Source: Nitrobacter sp. 62-23 (GTDB lineage: Bacteria; Pseudomonadota; Alphaproteobacteria; Rhizobiales; Xanthobacteraceae). From it: a DNA stretch of 55,992 nt. The notes below the pieces were generated by a model. That model searched no databases, was not told the DNA's origin, and worked only from the letters and a program-made list of their open reading frames with translations. How positions within the stretch are numbered: position 1 is the stretch's first letter; each line of letters starts with the position of its first letter. The position numbers were made by a program, and so were the translations under genes. The DNA is taken from NCBI RefSeq assembly GCF_001897285.1, contig NZ_MKSM01000095.1:1-55992 (forward strand), given 5' to 3'. Below are positions 24,484 through 34,038 of this stretch, piece by piece.

Positions 24484-25425
24484 CTAGCGCATTTTGTCAT
24501 GCGGCGAAACGTCGGCGTCGGCGCGGGCGAGTGCGGCGAACTCGGCCGCCAGGAAATCCAGCAGCGCCCGCACCGAAGGCAGCAACCCGCGTCGTGACGA
24601 GAACACCGCGTGGACGATGCCGGCGCGGGGTCTCCACTGCGGGAGCACGTCCACCAGCGCGCCCGCGTCGAGGTCGGCCTTCACCACCATGGTCGGAAAC
24701 TGCCCGACGCCAATGCCGTGCAAGGCCGCAAAGCGTAGCGCCACCATATCTTCCGTGATCAGGCGTGGCGAATAGGGGATCAGCGCGGTGGCCTCACTGG
24801 GGCCGTCGAGGCACCATTGGTGACGCTGATGCGGCGGCCCCCACCCGATGCTCGGAAGCATCACGAGATCGGCGGGAACGGGCGGGTGGCTCAGTCCTTT
24901 CAGCAGCGTTGGGTTTGCCACCAGCCGCTGTGTGCTCTCGGCCAGCACGCGCATCACCAGATCGTTGTCCTCCAGCGGTGGAAAGCGCACGCGCAGCGCG
25001 ATGTCGAAGCCCTCGGCGATTACGTCGACCCGGCGCGGCGTGCTTTCCAGATGCACCTCGACGTCCGGACACTCGGCCATGAAGCGGGCGACCATCTCGC
25101 CGACCTGAAAGTACAGGAGCGGTGGCGGGCAGCTCATGCGAACGACGCCTTGTGGTTTGTCGCGCGAGCGGTCGATCAGTTCCTGCGCCGCATCGGCTTC
25201 CACCAGCATCGCAACGCAGTGGCGGTAATAATCCTGCCCGATCTCGGTCACGCTGAAGCGCCGGGTCGAACGCTGGATCAGCCGCACCCCCAGCCGGTCC
25301 TCCAGAGCCGCGATGCGGCGGCTCAGCCGGGAGCGCGGCATTCCCAGTGCGCGGGCGGCTGCGGCGAAGCCGCCGTGATCGACCACCTGCGCGAAATAAT
25401 AGAGATCGTTGAGGTCTCGCATCAT
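24484..25425 (-). CDS. LysR-family transcriptional regulator
   Basis: A 313-residue LTTR. The HTH lies at about 3-62 (LNDLYYFAQVVDHGGFAAAARALGMPRSRLSRRIAALEDRLGVRLIQRSTRRFSVTEIG). The effector-binding domain follows (GVVRMSCPPPLLYFQVGEMVARFMAECPDVEVHLE..). The type is the one frequently found divergent from pirin genes in Alphaproteobacteria, which it is here, 118 bp from the pirin start. It probably activates pirin and represses itself. The ATG pair at 25420-25425 is the start; the longer frame up to 25545 would run into the pirin gene. Confidence 0.92.
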   Translation of the reverse strand: MMRDLNDLYYFAQVVDHGGFAAAARALGMPRSRLSRRIAALEDRLGVRLIQRSTRRFSVTEIGQDYYRHCVAMLVEADAAQELIDRSRDKPQGVVRMSCPPPLLYFQVGEMVARFMAECPDVEVHLESTPRRVDVIAEGFDIALRVRFPPLEDNDLVMRVLAESTQRLVANPTLLKGLSHPPVPADLVMLPSIGWGPPHQRHQWCLDGPSEATALIPYSPRLITEDMVALRFAALHGIGVGQFPTMVVKADLDAGALVDVLPQWRPRAGIVHAVFSSRRGLLPSVRALLDFLAAEFAALARADADVSPHDKMR

Positions 25426-25429
25426 TGTC

Positions 25430-25455
25430 TCATTTATAGGACAGTGAGGCGCGGT
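25430..25455. promoter_or_regulatory. Possible LysR operator in the LysR-pirin gap
   Basis: TTGTCTCATTTATAGGACAGT contains TGTC-N10-GACA, a short dyad of LTTR-box size, immediately upstream of the LysR start. Position fits autoregulation and control of pirin. The arms are only 4 bp, so support is modest. Confidence 0.35.
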
Positions 25456-25543
25456 ATTGCCAGCTACCGGGCTATTTGTCTCGCCAATATCCTCCATGGC
25501 AACACACAGCGGCCGATTCCGGCCGCGCCGAAGGAGGTTCATC

Positions 25544-26425
25544 ATGCGAAAGGTTCTCGGTGTTTTCAGCGGTCCCCGGCAGCATTGGGTGGGCGACGGT
25601 TTTCCGGTGCGATCGCTATTCTCGCACGCCAGCCACGGCGACCATGTCAGTCCGTTCCTGCTGCTGGACTATGCCGGCCCGGCGAATTTCGCCCCGGCCG
25701 AGCAGCCGCGCGGCGTCGGCGTTCATCCGCATCGCGGCTTCGAGACCGTCACGATCGTCTATCAGGGCGAGGTCGAACACCGCGATTCCACCGGCAACGG
25801 CGGGCTGATCGGGCCGGGCGACGTGCAGTGGATGACGGCAGCCTCAGGCATCCTGCATGAGGAGTTCCACTCGCGCGCCTTCACCAAAAAGGGCGGCATG
25901 CTGGAGATGGTGCAACTCTGGGTCAACCTGCCGGCCAAAGCGAAGAACGCTGATCCCGGCTACCAGACCTTGCTCGACGCCGACATTCCGGCGGTCGATC
26001 TTCCGGACGGCGCCGGCAGGCTGCGGGTGATTGCGGGCGAGTTCGACGGCCGAAAGGGACCGGCGAAGACTTTCACCCCGATCGACATTTACGACGTGAA
26101 GCTCAACCGCAACGGCATCGCGACGATCAATCCGCGCGGGGGCCATACCGTCGCGGTGGTGGTGCTCAAGGGCACGGTGCTGGTGAACGGCGGCGAGATC
26201 GCGCGTGAGGCGCAGTTCGCGTTGCTCGACCGCAGCGGCGGCGAAGTGAGGCTGGAAGCCAACGGCGAAGCCGCGGTGCTGGTGCTCTCGGGCGAACCGA
26301 TCGAGGAGCCGGTGGTGATGCAAGGCCCGTTCGTCATGAACACGACGGACGAAATTCGTCAGGCCATGATCGATTTCCAGAGCGGCCGTTTTGGAACCTT
26401 GGAGCCGGTCGCGTCTGACGTCTGA
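25544..26425 (+). CDS. Pirin family protein
   Basis: A 293-residue bicupin. The N-terminal cupin carries metal ligands in GVGVHPHRGFETVTIVYQGEVEHRDS (His-x-His...Glu) and MTAASGILHEEF, the standard pirin set. The C-terminal cupin is at about 165-270 (TPIDIYDVKLNRNG). Bacterial pirins are iron-binding; some are quercetinases, others bind metabolic enzymes. GGAGG lies 8 nt before the ATG. It is divergent from the LysR gene and followed by a convergent acyl-CoA synthetase. Confidence 0.93.
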   Translation: MRKVLGVFSGPRQHWVGDGFPVRSLFSHASHGDHVSPFLLLDYAGPANFAPAEQPRGVGVHPHRGFETVTIVYQGEVEHRDSTGNGGLIGPGDVQWMTAASGILHEEFHSRAFTKKGGMLEMVQLWVNLPAKAKNADPGYQTLLDADIPAVDLPDGAGRLRVIAGEFDGRKGPAKTFTPIDIYDVKLNRNGIATINPRGGHTVAVVVLKGTVLVNGGEIAREAQFALLDRSGGEVRLEANGEAAVLVLSGEPIEEPVVMQGPFVMNTTDEIRQAMIDFQSGRFGTLEPVASDV

Positions 26426-26477
26426 TCGAACCGGCACGCGGGAGGCGGTACGCCGCTTCCCGCTTTTGACATTGTCG

Positions 26478-26513
26478 CTCCTCGATGGGGTGTCTCTCCT
26501 CGATGGGGTGTCT
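26478..26513 (+). repeat. 18-bp tandem duplication
   Basis: CTCCTCGATGGGGTGTCT is repeated exactly twice in tandem in the gap between the convergent pirin and acyl-CoA synthetase genes. It is probably a replication-slippage duplication. Confidence 0.85.
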
Positions 26514-26529
26514 CCTTGACGGGGGTGAC

Positions 26530-28158
26530 TTACGCCGCGGCGCTTGGCAGCTTGTAGTCCTTGAACTGTTCGCGCAGCGCCGTTTTCAGGATCTTTCCCG
26601 TGGCGGTGTGGGGGATGCTGTCGACGATGGCGACGTCGTCGGGCATCCACCACCCGGCGATCTTGCCGTCCATGAACCCGAGAATCTCCTCGCGCGTCAC
26701 GCTCTCACGCTCCTTGAGCTGAAGGATCAGGAGCGGGCGTTCGCCCCACTTCGGATGAGGCACGCCGATCACGGCGGCTTCCGCCACCTTGGGATGGCCG
26801 ACCGCGAGATTTTCCAGATCGATTGAGGAAATCCATTCGCCTCCCGACTTGATCACGTCCTTCGATCGGTCCGTGATCCGCATGTAGCCTTGCTCGTCGA
26901 TGGTGGCGACGTCGCCGGTGTCGAAGAAGCCCTGCGCGTCGAGGATATCGTCCTTGATGCGATAGTAGGCGCCGGAGATCGCGGGCCCTCGCACCTTGAG
27001 CCGTCCCGGAGTCTTGCCGTCCCACGGCAGTTCCTTGCCGTCGTCGTCGGTGATCTTCATTTCGACCATGAACGGCGCATATCCCTGCATCTGCAACCGG
27101 TCCAGCCTGGCGTCGCCTTGGAGGTGGCTGAAGTCGCCCTGCAGCGCGCCCACCGTGCCAAGCGGCGACATTTCCGTCATGCCCCACGCGTGGCGAACCT
27201 CGACGCCCATGTCGTCGAAGGCCTTGATCGTCGAGCGCGGCATCGCCGAGCCGCCGCAGTTCAGAACCTTGAGGTCCGGCAGCTTCAGGTTGTTCTTTTC
27301 CATATGCTGCAACAGCATCAGCCACACGGTGGGCACGCCGGCGGTGACGGTGACCTTCTCCGTCGACAGCAGTTCGTAGACCGATGCGCCGTCGAGCCTG
27401 GCGCCCGGCATCACCAGCCGGGTGCCCATGGCCGGCGCCGAGAACGCGATACCCCAGCTATTGGCATGGAACAACGGCACCACCGGCAGCAAAGTATCCT
27501 TCGATGCCGCACCCAGCGCGTCGCCGGAGTTGGCTATCATCGCGTGCAGCACGTTGGAGCGATGCGAATACACGACGCCCTTCGGATCGCCCGTGGTTCC
27601 GGAGGTGTAGCACATCGCCGCCGCGGTATTCTCGTCGAACATCGTCCAGGCAAAGTCGCCGTCCGCTTCCGCGATCCAGTCCTCGTATGCGACCGCGTTT
27701 TTCAAGGTGGTCGGCGGCATGTGCGCGCTGTCGGTGAGAACGATGTAGCGTTCGACGCTCGGCAACTTGCCGGCGATCTTTTCCAGGATGGGAATGAACG
27801 TGATATCGATCATCACGATGCGGTCTTGCGCATGGTTGATGATCCAGGCGATCTGGTCAGGAAACAAACGGGGGTTGACGGTATGGCAGACGGCGCCGAT
27901 GCCCATGATGCCGTACCAGGTCTCCAGATGACGCCAGGTATTCCATGCGATCGTGGCGACGCGATCCCCGAGCTTGATGCCTTCACGATCGAGCCGCTGC
28001 GCGACTTTCAGTGCGCGACGGCGAATGTCGGCGTAGTTCGTCCGATGGATCGGACCCTCGACCGATCGCGTCACCACCTCGCGCTTGCCATGAACCTTCG
28101 CCGCATGATCGATGATCCGATGACACAGCAAGGGCCAGTCCTGCATCAAGCCGTGCAT
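26530..28158 (-). CDS. Medium/long-chain acyl-CoA synthetase (fatty-acid--CoA ligase)
   Basis: A 542-residue ANL-superfamily ligase activating a carboxylic acid through acyl-AMP to the CoA thioester. The AMP-binding P-loop is [18 protein letters not shown] (about 177-194). [12 protein letters not shown] is motif A5, [35 protein letters not shown] spans the ATP-contact Asp and the hinge, and the catalytic Lys lies in [13 protein letters not shown]. Order and length match the family found in Bradyrhizobium (starting with [17 protein letters not shown]). The ATG at 28158 follows AGGAGGGATATTCGA. The substrate chain length cannot be told. It is monocistronic. Confidence 0.93.
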   Translation of the reverse strand: MHGLMQDWPLLCHRIIDHAAKVHGKREVVTRSVEGPIHRTNYADIRRRALKVAQRLDREGIKLGDRVATIAWNTWRHLETWYGIMGIGAVCHTVNPRLFPDQIAWIINHAQDRIVMIDITFIPILEKIAGKLPSVERYIVLTDSAHMPPTTLKNAVAYEDWIAEADGDFAWTMFDENTAAAMCYTSGTTGDPKGVVYSHRSNVLHAMIANSGDALGAASKDTLLPVVPLFHANSWGIAFSAPAMGTRLVMPGARLDGASVYELLSTEKVTVTAGVPTVWLMLLQHMEKNNLKLPDLKVLNCGGSAMPRSTIKAFDDMGVEVRHAWGMTEMSPLGTVGALQGDFSHLQGDARLDRLQMQGYAPFMVEMKITDDDGKELPWDGKTPGRLKVRGPAISGAYYRIKDDILDAQGFFDTGDVATIDEQGYMRITDRSKDVIKSGGEWISSIDLENLAVGHPKVAEAAVIGVPHPKWGERPLLILQLKERESVTREEILGFMDGKIAGWWMPDDVAIVDSIPHTATGKILKTALREQFKDYKLPSAAA

Positions 28159-28218
28159 TCGAATATCCCTCCTGATCCGCGCCCGGCGTCGGTTATCGTG
28201 GCCTTGCAAGGGGGTAGC

Positions 28219-29367
28219 ATGAACAAGTTTAACGCGGGGATGACGCGTCGCATACGGCCTTGCACAGGATTGGGCCGCGACCGATTGGCCATGGTTGTGT
28301 TCGCCGCCGTCGTTATGTTGCCGGCGGCGGTGTCAGCGGCAACCAGGATTCCGTTGCCGCAACCTCGCCCCGCCGCACTGGCGCCCGCGGGACAGGAAGG
28401 CAGGCAGGCGAGCGAGACCGCACCGACGATGTCTGAAATGCCGACAGCGCCTTCAGCCTGCCGTCTGGCGTTGACCGATGCTGTGGCCATCGCCCCGAGC
28501 GTTCCCGCCATCATCGGCCCGGGCGCGTGCGGTGGTGACGATCTGGTGCGGCTCGAAGCGGTCGTGCTGGCGGATCGAAGCCGCGTCCCTGTCAAACCGG
28601 CCGCCACGCTGCGCTGTTCGATGGCGTCTGCGATCGCCGACTGGATTCGCACCGACATGGCCTCGCTGGCGGAGGGGCTGGGAAGTCGTGTCAGCGAACT
28701 CGACAATTTTGATTCGTTCGAATGCCGGGGACGCAACCGGGTTGCCGGTGCAAAACTGTCCGAGCACGGGCGCGCCAATGCGCTCGATATTCGTGCGATC
28801 AGGCTTGCCAATGGCCGGACCATTGCGCTGACCGATCGTAACGTCCCGCACGAGTTGCGTGAAACGATGATGAAGTCGGCCTGCATGCGGTTCATGACCG
28901 TGCTGGGGCCGGGCTCGGACGGGTACCACGAAGACCACATCCATCTCGATCTCGCCGAACGCCGGAACGGCTACCGGATCTGTCAATGGGCGATCCATGA
29001 TCCGATGCCCGTGCTCGCGCCGTTGCTGCCAGCCGAACGCCCGGCGGAAGCATCACCGCGCGAAATGGTGGAAGAAAAGGGCAAGGCGCTGGAAGCGCCA
29101 CCGGAACATGCGGCGACGTCTCGTGCCGCCTCACCCTCACCACGAGTGGTGCCCGTGGCATCTCCACCGGCGCAGGTGGTCCCCGACGCTCGGAAGGTGG
29201 TCCCCGACCCTCGGAAGCGACCTGCGGCCGCAGATGCGGCTGGCAAAACGGGGTCGTCGCCATCTGCTTCGGGGCCGTCAACGCGACTTTCAACCGCAAA
29301 GCCTGTGAAACGCAAGCGCAGGCGGCACTCTGACGTGCCGCTGTTTCTCAGGCCGTTGTTCGACTGA
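28219..29367 (+). CDS. Extensin-like family protein (M15-like fold), exported
   Basis: A 382-residue protein with an N-terminal signal sequence (LAMVVFAAVVMLPAAVSA). The extensin-like C-terminal domain is at about 82-262: CRLALTD..GPGACGGDD, RCSMASAIADWI, FECRGRNR, LSEHGRANALDIRAI, and DGYHEDHIHLDLAERRNGYRICQW. The His/Asp pattern resembles M15 D-Ala-D-Ala peptidases, so a cell-wall role is plausible. The C-terminal 110 residues are a Pro/Ala-rich, strongly basic tail with two VVPDxRK repeats, ending KPVKRKRRRHS...LFLRPLFD. ATG 28219 follows AGGGGG. The much longer open frame upstream of it is antisense to the acyl-CoA synthetase and was rejected. Confidence 0.88.
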   Translation: MNKFNAGMTRRIRPCTGLGRDRLAMVVFAAVVMLPAAVSAATRIPLPQPRPAALAPAGQEGRQASETAPTMSEMPTAPSACRLALTDAVAIAPSVPAIIGPGACGGDDLVRLEAVVLADRSRVPVKPAATLRCSMASAIADWIRTDMASLAEGLGSRVSELDNFDSFECRGRNRVAGAKLSEHGRANALDIRAIRLANGRTIALTDRNVPHELRETMMKSACMRFMTVLGPGSDGYHEDHIHLDLAERRNGYRICQWAIHDPMPVLAPLLPAERPAEASPREMVEEKGKALEAPPEHAATSRAASPSPRVVPVASPPAQVVPDARKVVPDPRKRPAAADAAGKTGSSPSASGPSTRLSTAKPVKRKRRRHSDVPLFLRPLFD

Positions 29368-29424
29368 TAGCCAGTTATAATGCTTTCCACGTCCAATTCG
29401 TGGAAACAGACGGCGGAGAAAAAC

Positions 29425-29450
29425 AAAAGCGCCGGTGAACCGGCGCTTTT
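29425..29450. terminator. Bidirectional Rho-independent terminator
   Basis: AAAAGCGCCGGT-ga-ACCGGCGCTTTT is a perfect 12-bp stem with A and T runs on both sides, between the convergent extensin-like and L,D-transpeptidase genes. Confidence 0.9.
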
Positions 29451-29473
29451 ACAAATTTGGGAAGTGGTTTCGA

Positions 29474-30151
29474 TCAGTTAAAACTGCCGCCGCCGCCCTG
29501 CAACGCCATCCTGGAACTGTATGGGGAGTCGCCGTGATGCGGCTCAAGCACGACCACCACCGTTCCCAGCCTGACGCGATCGTAGAGATCGATGACGTCC
29601 TCGTTGGTCATGCGGATGCAGCCCGATGAAATCGATGCGCCGATATATTCCGGCTGGTTGGTGCCATGGATGCGGAACAGCGTGTCCTTGCCGTTGGCGT
29701 AAAGATACATCGCCCGCGATCCCATCGGATTGTCGGGACCCGGAGGCACGAACTTCGGCACGCCGAGGCGTTCGATTTCGCCAGGCGTCGGGTGCCAGGC
29801 CGGCCATTCGGTCTTGGAGCCCACCTTCGCGATGCCGGACCACGCCATCGCTTCTTCGCCGACGGTGATGCCGTAACGGATCGCCTTGCCGCCATCGAGA
29901 ACGTAATAGAGGTAGTGGTTGTCGGAATCGACCACGATCGAGCCGGGCGTTTCCTTGCGATGATAGTCGACGATGGCGCGGCGGAACGGCGCGGCCACCG
30001 GCGTCCTCACGTAGGAAACCTTCGACAGCAACTCCCTGTCGCGCGGCTTCAAGTTGCTGGTGCTGGCGGCCTCGTAATGCGTGGCCTGCATGCAGCCTGA
30101 CAGCATCAGGCCCGCGGCCAGGATTCCAAGCATAACCCGAAAAGACGACAT
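29474..30151 (-). CDS. L,D-transpeptidase (YkuD), lipoprotein
   Basis: A 225-residue exported enzyme. The lipoprotein signal is MSSFRVMLGILAAGLMLSGC with lipobox LSGC. The YkuD domain (about 70-210) has the catalytic motif in IHGTN...IGASISSGCIRMTNEDVIDLY, with the His and Cys of HGTN and SSGCIRM. These enzymes form 3-3 peptidoglycan crosslinks or anchor lipoprotein to peptidoglycan and are numerous in Hyphomicrobiales. The ATG at 30151 opens the lipoprotein signal; a longer frame to 30256 is not supported. Confidence 0.93.
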   Translation of the reverse strand: MSSFRVMLGILAAGLMLSGCMQATHYEAASTSNLKPRDRELLSKVSYVRTPVAAPFRRAIVDYHRKETPGSIVVDSDNHYLYYVLDGGKAIRYGITVGEEAMAWSGIAKVGSKTEWPAWHPTPGEIERLGVPKFVPPGPDNPMGSRAMYLYANGKDTLFRIHGTNQPEYIGASISSGCIRMTNEDVIDLYDRVRLGTVVVVLEPHHGDSPYSSRMALQGGGGSFN

Positions 30152-30498
30152 TGTGGTCTTCTTCCAAATACCCCGTTGAATCGTGGTCGCTTGCACCCGA
30201 ACCGCCACGATTCCTCTGCCATCTATTATTGTCAAACTTCCCCGAAACTCCAGCACTTAGAAGATTCTGCCGCTACGCAGCGTCGTATCTGTGGTATTTT
30301 TGCCGCAAAAATGCGGCTCGCCGTAGGGACGTCGCCGCTGTTCCCTCCGCTCCAAGCGGGATGCGTGCGGTACCGCGGCAGGCAAACGGCATCCGGCCAC
30401 CGCGGCGGCCTTTGCGGCTTGCCAAATCGATGCGATCTGGCGCACTTCAGATTGTCCGCGTCACGCGCGGAACCCACGCCGTCATCTCCGGAGGTTCC
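30152..30498. other. Divergent intergenic region, L,D-transpeptidase / CorA (347 bp)
   Basis: It should contain both divergent promoters. A short dyad TTTTTGCCGCAAAAA lies at about 30296-30311. No gene is supported; the frame open on the plus strand from 30151 lacks a family match and CorA has a strong internal start. Confidence 0.5.
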
Positions 30499-31485
30499 AT
30501 GCTCTCGATCTTCGCGCCGGTCGGAACCGCGCTGCTGAAGACCTGCCCGGACGATCTTGCCGCGCTGCCCGATAACGCGGTGTGGATTGATCTCGAGAAG
30601 CCGACCCTGGGCGAGGATCGCGCCGTGGAGCGGCTGGTCGGGATCGCGGTGCCGACCCGGGAGGATATGCAGGAGATCGAGATATCCAGCCGCCTCTACC
30701 TTGAGAAGGGCGCGCGCTACATGACCGCGAGCCTGATGTGCGGCAGCGAGACCGGCGCGCCGCGCATCACCCCGGTCACCTTCATCCTGTCCAACCATCG
30801 ACTCGTCACCGTGCGCCACGATGCGCCGAGGCCTTTCATGCTGGTGGAAAACAAGCTCGCGCGCGCCGCCCCGCACGGCCTGACCGGCGAGGGTGTGCTG
30901 CTCGAACTGCTCGACGCCGTGATCGACCGCTGCGCCGACATCCTTGAGCGCGCCGGCGCCGACGTCGATCAGGTCAGCCACGATATCTTCGAGCCGGATG
31001 AATCCGCGCGCACCGGTCACGCCAAGCGCTATTCCGAAATCCTGATCGCGATCGGCCGTAAGGGCGACCTCACCTCGAAGGTCCGCGAGAGCCTTGTCTC
31101 GATCGGCCGCCTCGTCACCTTCGTCGCGACCGCCACCGAATCCGACAGCATTAGATGGTCGAAGGAGATGCGCGCGCAACTCAAGACCATGCAGCGCGAC
31201 GTCGCCTCGCTGACCGATCACGCCTCCTATCTGTCGAACAAGATCACCTTTGTGCTCGATGCGATGCTCGGCGTCGTCAATCTTGAGCAGAACAACATCA
31301 TCAAGCTGTTTTCGGTGATGGCGGTGGTCTTGATGCCGCCGACGCTGATCGCCTCGGTCTACGGCATGAACTTCAAGATGATGCCGGAACTGGAATGGCC
31401 GCACGGCTATCCGTTTGCGCTAGCCATGATGGTGATCGCCGCGGTGCTGCCCTACATGGTGTTCAAGTGGAAGAAGTGGCTGTGA
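30499..31485 (+). CDS. CorA-family magnesium/divalent cation transporter
   Basis: A 328-residue channel of the CorA family. A cytosolic alpha/beta N-domain is followed by long helices (about 130-265), then two C-terminal membrane helices (about 268-290 and 300-322) with the selectivity signature YGMNF between them and a basic C-terminus KWKKWL. It imports Mg2+ or related ions in a pentamer. CGGAGG precedes the ATG, which fixes this start over the 116-residue longer frame. It is monocistronic. Confidence 0.93.
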   Translation: MLSIFAPVGTALLKTCPDDLAALPDNAVWIDLEKPTLGEDRAVERLVGIAVPTREDMQEIEISSRLYLEKGARYMTASLMCGSETGAPRITPVTFILSNHRLVTVRHDAPRPFMLVENKLARAAPHGLTGEGVLLELLDAVIDRCADILERAGADVDQVSHDIFEPDESARTGHAKRYSEILIAIGRKGDLTSKVRESLVSIGRLVTFVATATESDSIRWSKEMRAQLKTMQRDVASLTDHASYLSNKITFVLDAMLGVVNLEQNNIIKLFSVMAVVLMPPTLIASVYGMNFKMMPELEWPHGYPFALAMMVIAAVLPYMVFKWKKWL

Positions 31486-31629
31486 GCGGAAGTAAGGCAA
31501 TGCGGAGTTTGCGCGATTGAAGATCGCGCACGTCCGCCACATTTTTCCTCGTAAAATTTGAGCGTTCGCCTGAACGGTTTTCAAAAAAAATTGCTGCCAT
31601 AACCTGTGAATGAAATCACGGGGACCGCA

Positions 31630-31857
31630 ATGGTTGAGAAAATCATAACGGGGGATCGTAATGTCCTCGATTTTCGCAGCTATCAACAGTTGCGTCGATT
31701 CGGCTCGGACAACGGCACCGTGCGTCGTTCGCCCGCGCGCACATGTCGGCATTGCGGCGCCGCGCTGCTCGATGGCGAGAGCGATGACGATTGTTCCAGC
31801 GCGGAAGTCGGGACGTCCGCGCTACGGGCGCCACCACGCCGGTTTTGTGCGGAGTGA
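31630..31857 (+). CDS. Small conserved-looking protein with CxxC motif
   Basis: A 75-residue cytosolic protein, MVEKIITGDRNVLDFRSYQQ at the start, with a TCRHCGAALLDGESDDDC zinc-ribbon-like knuckle: a CxxC followed by a third Cys 14 residues later. GGGGA lies 6 nt before the ATG, and codon use is like the neighbours. A GTG at 31606 would extend it by eight residues. I believe similar short proteins occur in Bradyrhizobium, but no function is known. It is convergent with the SDR gene 17 bp away. Confidence 0.65.
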   Translation: MVEKIITGDRNVLDFRSYQQLRRFGSDNGTVRRSPARTCRHCGAALLDGESDDDCSSAEVGTSALRAPPRRFCAE

Positions 31858-31874
31858 CCGGTGCTGCGGCGAAG

Positions 31875-32666
31875 CTATACGTGCTGGCCGCCGTTGATGT
31901 GGATCTCGGCCCCGTTGACGTATGAACTCGTCTCCGTGCACAGCACGTAGACGATCTTCGCCACCTCATCCGGCGTGCCGAGTCGGCGCAGCGGGATCTG
32001 CCGCTGGACGATTTTCTCGGTGCCCGGCGACAGGATCGTGGTGTCGATCTCGCCCGGCGCGATCGCATTGACGCGCACGCCGATGCGGCCGAAGTCCGCC
32101 GCCATCTCGCGGGTCAGCGAGGCCAGCGCCGCTTTCGAGGTCGCATAAGCCGCGCCCGCGAATGGATGCACGCGCGAGCCGGCGATCGAGGTGACGTTCA
32201 CGACGGAACCCTTCGCGGCCTTCAATTCGCCGATCAGTCCGCGCGCCAGCATGATCGGCGCCATGAAGTTGACGCGGAACACCTTCTCCCAGGTTTCCAT
32301 GTCGGTGTTCAGCGAGCCGAGCCGCGCGCCGCCTTCGCCCTTCGGCGAGATCGCGGCATTGTTGACCAGCGCGTGCAGTCTGCCGCCCTCGAGCCGGGAG
32401 CGGATCTCCTGAATCGCCTGCATCGTATTTTCAGGGTCGGACAGGTCGACCTGAATGTGATCCTCGGGCCCGGCATCCCACGGGCACTGCTCCGGAAAAG
32501 GATGCCTCGAACAGGTGATAACGCGCCACCCCGCGCTGGAAAAGCGGATCACGGTCGCATGGCCGATGCCGCGGCTCGCGCCGGTCAGCAGCAGCGTGCG
32601 GCGCGGCGCGTTGGGGTCGACCACCGTCGCCATATCGGTTCGAGGGTTTGCCTTGTCGGGGGTCAT
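31875..32666 (-). CDS. Short-chain dehydrogenase/reductase (SDR)
   Basis: A 263-residue classical SDR. The cofactor motif is [12 protein letters not shown] near residue 25. Other motifs are an NNAAISPKG stretch (NNAG-type), the Ser of the [14 protein letters not shown] segment, catalytic YATSK (Tyr-x-x-x-Lys), and [11 protein letters not shown]. It is an NAD(P)-dependent oxidoreductase of unknown substrate. The start codon overlaps the pdxH stop (ATGA), so the two genes form an operon; this SDR follows pdxH in relatives too, to my recollection. Confidence 0.92.
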   Translation of the reverse strand: MTPDKANPRTDMATVVDPNAPRRTLLLTGASRGIGHATVIRFSSAGWRVITCSRHPFPEQCPWDAGPEDHIQVDLSDPENTMQAIQEIRSRLEGGRLHALVNNAAISPKGEGGARLGSLNTDMETWEKVFRVNFMAPIMLARGLIGELKAAKGSVVNVTSIAGSRVHPFAGAAYATSKAALASLTREMAADFGRIGVRVNAIAPGEIDTTILSPGTEKIVQRQIPLRRLGTPDEVAKIVYVLCTETSSYVNGAEIHINGGQHV

Positions 32667-33304
32667 GGGTACAGCCTTGTCTTGGTCCACGGCGCGTCAG
32701 GCGCCGTGCGGCGGAACTGGATGCGGTCGTGCAGGCGGAACGGGCGGTCGTGCCAGAATTCGAACTGCATCGGCGCGATCCGCCAGCCGCTCCAGCCCGG
32801 CGGCCGCGGCACGCTGCGGACAATGTATTTTGCGGCTTCCTTCGCGATCGCCTGTTCAAATGCAAAGCGGCTTTCCAGCGGCTGCGACTGCCTGCTGGCC
32901 CAGGCGCCGATCTGCGCCTGCTTCGGGCGGGTGGCGAAATAGGCATCGGCCTCGGCGTCGGTGACGGGCGCCACCGGTCCGCGCACGCGGACCTGCCGGC
33001 GCAGCGACTTCCAATGAAACAGCAGCGCGGCTCTGGGGTTCGCGGCGAGTTCGCGGCCCTTGGCGCTGGCGATGTGGCTGTAGAACACGAAGCCCTGCGT
33101 ATCGTAGCCCTTCATCAGCACCATGCGCACGTCGGGCAGGCCGTCCGCGTCGACGGTGGCGAGCGCCATGGCGTCGGGGTCGTTGGGTTCCGACGCGGCG
33201 GCTTCCGCGAACCACGCCGCGAACAGTGCAAACGGCTCCGGGCTCTCCGTGAAATCACCGGACGTTAACTGGCTTGTGTCCTTGATGTGCGTGGTGTCGT
33301 TCAT
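32663..33304 (-). CDS. pdxH: Pyridoxine/pyridoxamine 5'-phosphate oxidase
   Basis: A 213-residue FMN enzyme that makes pyridoxal 5'-phosphate in the final step of B6 synthesis and salvage. Family motifs: [78 protein letters not shown], and the C-terminal [22 protein letters not shown] block, ending RLYP. ATG 33304 is used; an ATG at 33331 adds nine residues and is a fair alternative. It heads the pdxH-SDR operon. Confidence 0.95.
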   Translation of the reverse strand: MNDTTHIKDTSQLTSGDFTESPEPFALFAAWFAEAAASEPNDPDAMALATVDADGLPDVRMVLMKGYDTQGFVFYSHIASAKGRELAANPRAALLFHWKSLRRQVRVRGPVAPVTDAEADAYFATRPKQAQIGAWASRQSQPLESRFAFEQAIAKEAAKYIVRSVPRPPGWSGWRIAPMQFEFWHDRPFRLHDRIQFRRTAPDAPWTKTRLYP

Positions 33305-33344
33305 GTGGGAGTCCAGGTTGCGCCGGTCCATCGTCGATAGTCCG

Positions 33345-33827
33345 TTGCGGTCCTTATACAGGGCAAACCTGGATAGGGCACGTCCGCGCGTTGGCCTATT
33401 TGCGATCAGGCCCGCCGCGGCGATGGTGACGGCGATCCTGATCGGGGCGTCGGCCGGAGGTTGCAGTTTGGCGCGCAACGAGGGGGCCTTCGCGCAGATG
33501 ACGGGGGGAGACGCCACCGGGTCGATCGGAGCGCCCGCACGCACCGGTCCGACGGATACCGATCTCGCCTTCGCCCGCACCGCCGCCTCCGACGTCTTGA
33601 CCAAAGGAAGCAAGGACGCGAGCCAGCCATGGGAAAATCCCTCGACCGGCGCGCGGGGCTCGGTAACGCCGTTGGCGCAGGCCTATACGGCTGAGGGTCG
33701 CACCTGCCGCGATTTTTTGGCGAGTTACGTTAACGGAAATTCCGAAAGCTGGCTGCAGGGCGCCGCCTGCAGGTCAGGTGGCGGCCGGTGGGAAATCCAG
33801 TCGCTCAAACCCTGGCAGCGAAGCTAG
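33345..33827 (+). CDS. RT0821/Lpp0805-like surface lipoprotein
   Basis: A 160-residue exported protein. A hydrophobic N-terminus ([16 protein letters not shown]) contains a possible lipobox Cys. The C-terminal domain [35 protein letters not shown]...[21 protein letters not shown] matches the RT0821/Lpp0805 (17-kDa surface antigen-like) family of envelope proteins. No ATG suits the full signal region. The TTG at 33345 begins [14 protein letters not shown], the N-terminal sequence I associate with homologues; the ATG near 33423 is the alternative. It is divergent from pdxH. Confidence 0.75.
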   Translation: MRSLYRANLDRARPRVGLFAIRPAAAMVTAILIGASAGGCSLARNEGAFAQMTGGDATGSIGAPARTGPTDTDLAFARTAASDVLTKGSKDASQPWENPSTGARGSVTPLAQAYTAEGRTCRDFLASYVNGNSESWLQGAACRSGGGRWEIQSLKPWQRS

Positions 33828-33853
33828 CGTTCTTTTCCCGCCTGCATGGACTT

Positions 33854-33874
33854 AAAAAGCCGGCTCGGCTTTTT
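33854..33874 (+). terminator. Rho-independent terminator
   Basis: AAAAAGCCG-gct-CGGCTTTTT, a perfect 9-bp stem with a T run, 27 nt after the surface lipoprotein stop. Confidence 0.9.
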
Positions 33875-34038
33875 CTGGGTGTTTCTCGACGCGTCGTGCC
33901 CACATTGCTCGAAAAGGCTATAGATTGCAGGGGCGAATGGCCCGCCGGCCCGTTGCAAAAATGCCACGGATGCCCCAGATGATAGAGACGTGGGTCCGGG
34001 GGCCCATGGTCCGAATTTCCTGAAGGAGACTGAGACGG

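Noticed and set aside
26890-28218. 443-codon N-terminal extension of the extensin-like frame
   Set aside because: Antisense to the acyl-CoA synthetase; the ATG at 28219 has a ribosome-binding site and begins a signal peptide.
29390-29406. TTTCCACG...CGTGGAAA dyad near the extensin-like stop as a separate regulatory site
   Set aside because: It sits 20 nt before a perfect bidirectional terminator and is most simply part of the same termination region.
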